A stretch of 41,691 nt of DNA from UBA12026 sp035291405 (GTDB lineage Bacteria > Patescibacteriota > Microgenomatia > UBA8517). A program made the translations under genes and the position numbers. The first letter of the stretch is position 1. Each line of letters opens with the position of its first letter. Positions 39,387 to 41,691 of this stretch are shown here, one piece after another. The DNA is taken from the NCBI GenBank assembly GCA_035291405.1, contig DATDSD010000065.1, forward strand, positions 1 through 41,691, read 5' to 3'. The notes beneath the pieces were generated by a model. It did not search any database. It was not told the origin of the DNA and saw only the letters and a list, made by a program, of their open reading frames with translations.

Positions 39387-40970
39387 TTATCTAATACCTT
39401 TTATCATGCCTTCGAGTGTTCTACCTACACCTTCTTGAACAGGATTACTCCATCTATTTATCCAAGGACCCAATATGGGAATTCTACCTATAGGTTCTGG
39501 TGTATCGTGGTGTTCCCATTGGGCAGCAGCATAATTACCATATCCCTTTGCAATAGGTCCTATATCAAAACCATATTCATATGGTTTACCAGCTATGATT
39601 GATTGGATAATTTCTACCACTTTAGTTGCTTGGCTAAAAATTACAAAACTTACAACAACCCATAAAATGTTATCACCTAATGCAAAACCTGAAAAGGGTG
39701 GCCTCCAGCTGTTGTCACCAATAACGTCATGTACAGGATCTCCAAAAATAGTCCCCGCTCCCACACCAGACAATGGGCTATCAGATCCCTGTACAAGGAA
39801 AAAGAATGAAAAGAAAAAAATAAGACCAAGTAATGGATAAACCGCCAAAAGTGATATTAATTTTCTAAGCCATGCACCAAAACTAGATTTACCGGTAAAT
39901 GCCCCTACCAAGATTTGTAATGGGCCAATTGCTATAGTTATCATAATCATCGCAAAGTTTTTGAGAATTACGTATATGATTTTAATTGACCACCAGATGA
40001 TTGCTAATATTGAAATTACCGCAAACAAAAAAACCAACACTCCCATGATAACAGAACTCAAACTGCTAAAAATTGCTAGTAAGGCATTATACATAAATGC
40101 AACCCAATACGCATACATTAAACTAAAAGCATCATATGTCGAATTAAGCGTGTCAAACATAAACGAAAAGCTCGAAGAACTTAAGCCATTACTTGTTATT
40201 AGGCCTGCAATTAATGCTATTACTACATACATTAAATCAATTACAAAACCCGCAATTGCATAAGAGAAAGTAATCAAAATTGTTGTAAATATAATGTTTG
40301 GAAGTGCCGATTGAACAGATATAACAACTTGTGGAGAAATCTTCATTCTAAACATTATCATAAAAGAAATAACAATAACCGCCAAAACTATAAGAGCATA
40401 ACTCATATTTCTTGTTGCTTGCCACAATTTTTTTGCAGGATTTGCAGCAGAATTATATCCAAACCCTTGTGCACGGACATCACTAACAGGGTTAAATTTA
40501 CTAATCAATTCTTTTGTATATCCAATACCTGATATTGGACTTCGTCCGAGAGTGGATAAAAATGAATTATTTGTTGAAGCAAGAGTGGGATTGTTAGCAT
40601 CTGCAATAGGATTAAGTATATCTAGGGCTTTTACAAAAATATCCCAACACGCCGTAGTGTTACCACTTGCCAAACAAGTAGTTAATTCCGGATTACCTGG
40701 TATGTAATTCCAAACGTGAGCCCAAAGGGAATATAAAATCCATTGGACTTGAGCTGCTGTGTATCTTTCTCCAAATATCTCACTGGTTGGAGAAACATCC
40801 TCGTCATACACTTTTGAATACCAAGTAAAAGGATTTTGTTCACTATACCATTCATGATTCCACAAATTTTCTATTTCGTCAGCGGTTGCGGCAGAAACAG
40901 TAGTTGGTAAAGCAAAAGAATTTAAAAATAAAGCTAAAGAGAAAATAATTAGTAAAAGTTTTTTGAGCAT
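39387..40970 (-). CDS. VirB6/TrbL-like polytopic membrane protein with signal peptide
   Basis: A 527-residue protein. A signal peptide (KLLLIIFSLALFLNSFALPT, cleavage probably after VSA) precedes an extracytoplasmic region of about 160 residues with Trp-rich stretches and two Cys (C92, C101 approximately). Six to eight helices follow (for example SYALIVLAVIVISFMIMF and ILAIIWWSIKIIYVILKNFA), with a late FFFSFFFLVQGSDS loop. This architecture, together with adjacent PrgI/VirB4, fits the VirB6/TrbL channel subunits. It starts 19 nt after the lysozyme-like gene's stop and converges on the 861-aa gene with 12 nt between stops. Confidence 0.7.
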   Translation of the reverse strand: MLKKLLLIIFSLALFLNSFALPTTVSAATADEIENLWNHEWYSEQNPFTWYSKVYDEDVSPTSEIFGERYTAAQVQWILYSLWAHVWNYIPGNPELTTCLASGNTTACWDIFVKALDILNPIADANNPTLASTNNSFLSTLGRSPISGIGYTKELISKFNPVSDVRAQGFGYNSAANPAKKLWQATRNMSYALIVLAVIVISFMIMFRMKISPQVVISVQSALPNIIFTTILITFSYAIAGFVIDLMYVVIALIAGLITSNGLSSSSFSFMFDTLNSTYDAFSLMYAYWVAFMYNALLAIFSSLSSVIMGVLVFLFAVISILAIIWWSIKIIYVILKNFAMIMITIAIGPLQILVGAFTGKSSFGAWLRKLISLLAVYPLLGLIFFFSFFFLVQGSDSPLSGVGAGTIFGDPVHDVIGDNSWRPPFSGFALGDNILWVVVSFVIFSQATKVVEIIQSIIAGKPYEYGFDIGPIAKGYGNYAAAQWEHHDTPEPIGRIPILGPWINRWSNPVQEGVGRTLEGMIKGIR

Positions 40971-40989
40971 TAATTTATTCTACTACATT

Positions 40990-41691
40990 TTATAGTCCAT
41001 GTCCTACATCCCAAACACATCCATTATGACTTTCTTCACCTGGATACCTATTGTTTATTGTCTCACAATCATCACCTGTTGGGCAGTTTGAACTCATTCC
41101 CCCGGTAGAACAACTATTTTTAAAGGTTGCACACATGTAGGTACTGTTGTATTCTGGTCCATATTCCCACCACCTGATTGCAGTTTCATAGTCTCTCGCA
41201 TCCCAGCTACATGTTCCGGCGGTATTTATGCTTTGTCCTGTGTTAAGTGGTATTCCAAAACAAGAATGCCCAGTAAAGGCACTTGCTCCTGTTGCACTTC
41301 TACTTAAAGTCCAAGAAATTCCATAAATTACATCAAGGAGATTACATGGATCTGGTTCGGTTTTGTTTGGATCAAGATTTTGCAAATCATCCTTTATATT
41401 TTGTGCTATTTCATCCCAAACGGTGGTATTAACAAAACCAACAACAGTTGTTTCTGGTCCTGAACAATTAGGAATTGGTTCGCAGGTGGCCCAATTTAAT
41501 ACATTTTCCTCTGTCCAGTCATATCCTTGTCCGGTTGAATTCCCGTGAGCCGAGTTAAAAGCTCCTTCTCCATACATAACACCTAAGATTAAATTTGGAG
41601 GTGTTTTATAAGTTTCAGCTGCAGCCTCTAAGATTTCCTTAAATGTTGGTGGAATACTTCCAACCTTTGAACTAACCCCGCCCAATGCACA
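40990..41691 (-). CDS. Lysozyme/transglycosylase-like, Cys-rich secreted protein (5' end outside window)
   Basis: The C-terminal 233 codons of a longer gene; the frame runs off the right edge (codons TGT and GCA precede an internal TTG at 41685). Near the visible start, TPPNLILGVMYGEGAFNSAH resembles the catalytic Glu helix of lysozyme-like lytic transglycosylases. The rest is rich in Cys (about 14) and Trp, with NGCVWDVGHGL at the end, indicating an extracytoplasmic, disulfide-bonded protein. VirB1-type transglycosylases open the wall for T4SS assembly, and its place just before the VirB6-like gene supports this. No TM segment lies in the visible part. Confidence 0.62.
   Translation of the reverse strand, partial: CALGGVSSKVGSIPPTFKEILEAAAETYKTPPNLILGVMYGEGAFNSAHGNSTGQGYDWTEENVLNWATCEPIPNCSGPETTVVGFVNTTVWDEIAQNIKDDLQNLDPNKTEPDPCNLLDVIYGISWTLSRSATGASAFTGHSCFGIPLNTGQSINTAGTCSWDARDYETAIRWWEYGPEYNSTYMCATFKNSCSTGGMSSNCPTGDDCETINNRYPGEESHNGCVWDVGHGL

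Noticed and set aside
1..41691. UGA read as glycine (as in Gracilibacteria/Absconditabacteria)
   Set aside because: TGA ends tsaD, the CHAP gene and other ORFs exactly where homologous proteins end or neighbours begin.
29838..41691. Integrated conjugative element or prophage
   Set aside because: No integrase, relaxase, att-like repeats, tRNA junction or change of base composition was seen inside the window; the right boundary is not visible, so this is not final.

Overview
The window is an AT-rich bacterial chromosome segment that looks like a Patescibacteria (CPR) genome, probably the Microgenomates side. This is inferred from the gene content: minimal housekeeping genes with very short spacers, many overlapping genes, a PrgI/VirB4/VirB6 type IV secretion-like cluster, DUF4012, VanW and PEGA envelope proteins, a ValS without its C-terminal arm, and a TsaC-TsaE fusion. 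TGA acts as a normal stop (for example at the ends of tsaD and the CHAP gene), so the recoded UGA-Gly lineages are excluded. No transposase, integrase, CRISPR array or phage gene is visible.

Layout. 1-5.1 kb: envelope polysaccharide genes, namely a UDP-glucuronate decarboxylase fragment, a GT-C glycosyltransferase, a small membrane protein, a WecA/TagO-like phosphoglycosyltransferase and a decaprenyl-phosphate phosphoribosyltransferase, meeting a PEGA/SH3 surface protein tail to tail. 5.1-7.4 kb: tRNA-Cys(GCA) with promoter and terminator, an M23 peptidase, Nudix hydrolase, AlkA glycosylase and a Gre-like protein. 7.4-9.65 kb: a groES-(70 aa)-groEL operon behind a CIRCE operator. 9.6-14.9 kb: nucleotidyltransferases (one frameshifted), a membrane-anchored solute-binding protein, VanW and DedA proteins. 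14.9-17.0 kb: t6A genes tsaC-tsaE (fused) and tsaD. 17.3-20.8 kb: an unknown Cys-containing ORF, valS, a small membrane protein and L25.

20.8-29.8 kb is the replication-origin neighbourhood: DUF4012, RNase H and O-antigen-ligase-like genes lead into jag/khpB-yidC-yidD-rnpA-rpmH on the minus strand, then dnaA and dnaN on the plus strand. The dnaA-dnaN spacer has several DnaA boxes, a short GC-rich block and a run of CTA trinucleotides that matches the basal unwinding (DnaA-trio) architecture, so oriC is placed there. 29.8-41.7 kb holds a T4SS-like cluster: an operon of PrgI, a VirB4 N-terminal-like protein, the VirB4 ATPase, an 818-aa coiled-coil/membrane/CHAP protein and an Ig-like lipid-anchored-style protein; an unknown 861-aa gene on the other strand; and VirB6-like plus lysozyme-like genes.

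The most striking pattern is in the promoters. At least eight operon-head genes have an extended -10 (TGnTAnnnT) ending only 5-9 nt before the ATG, usually with no -35, which predicts leaderless mRNAs. At three divergent gene pairs these promoters overlap each other or lie inside the opposite coding region; for valS and its neighbour the two start codons share a CATG palindrome.
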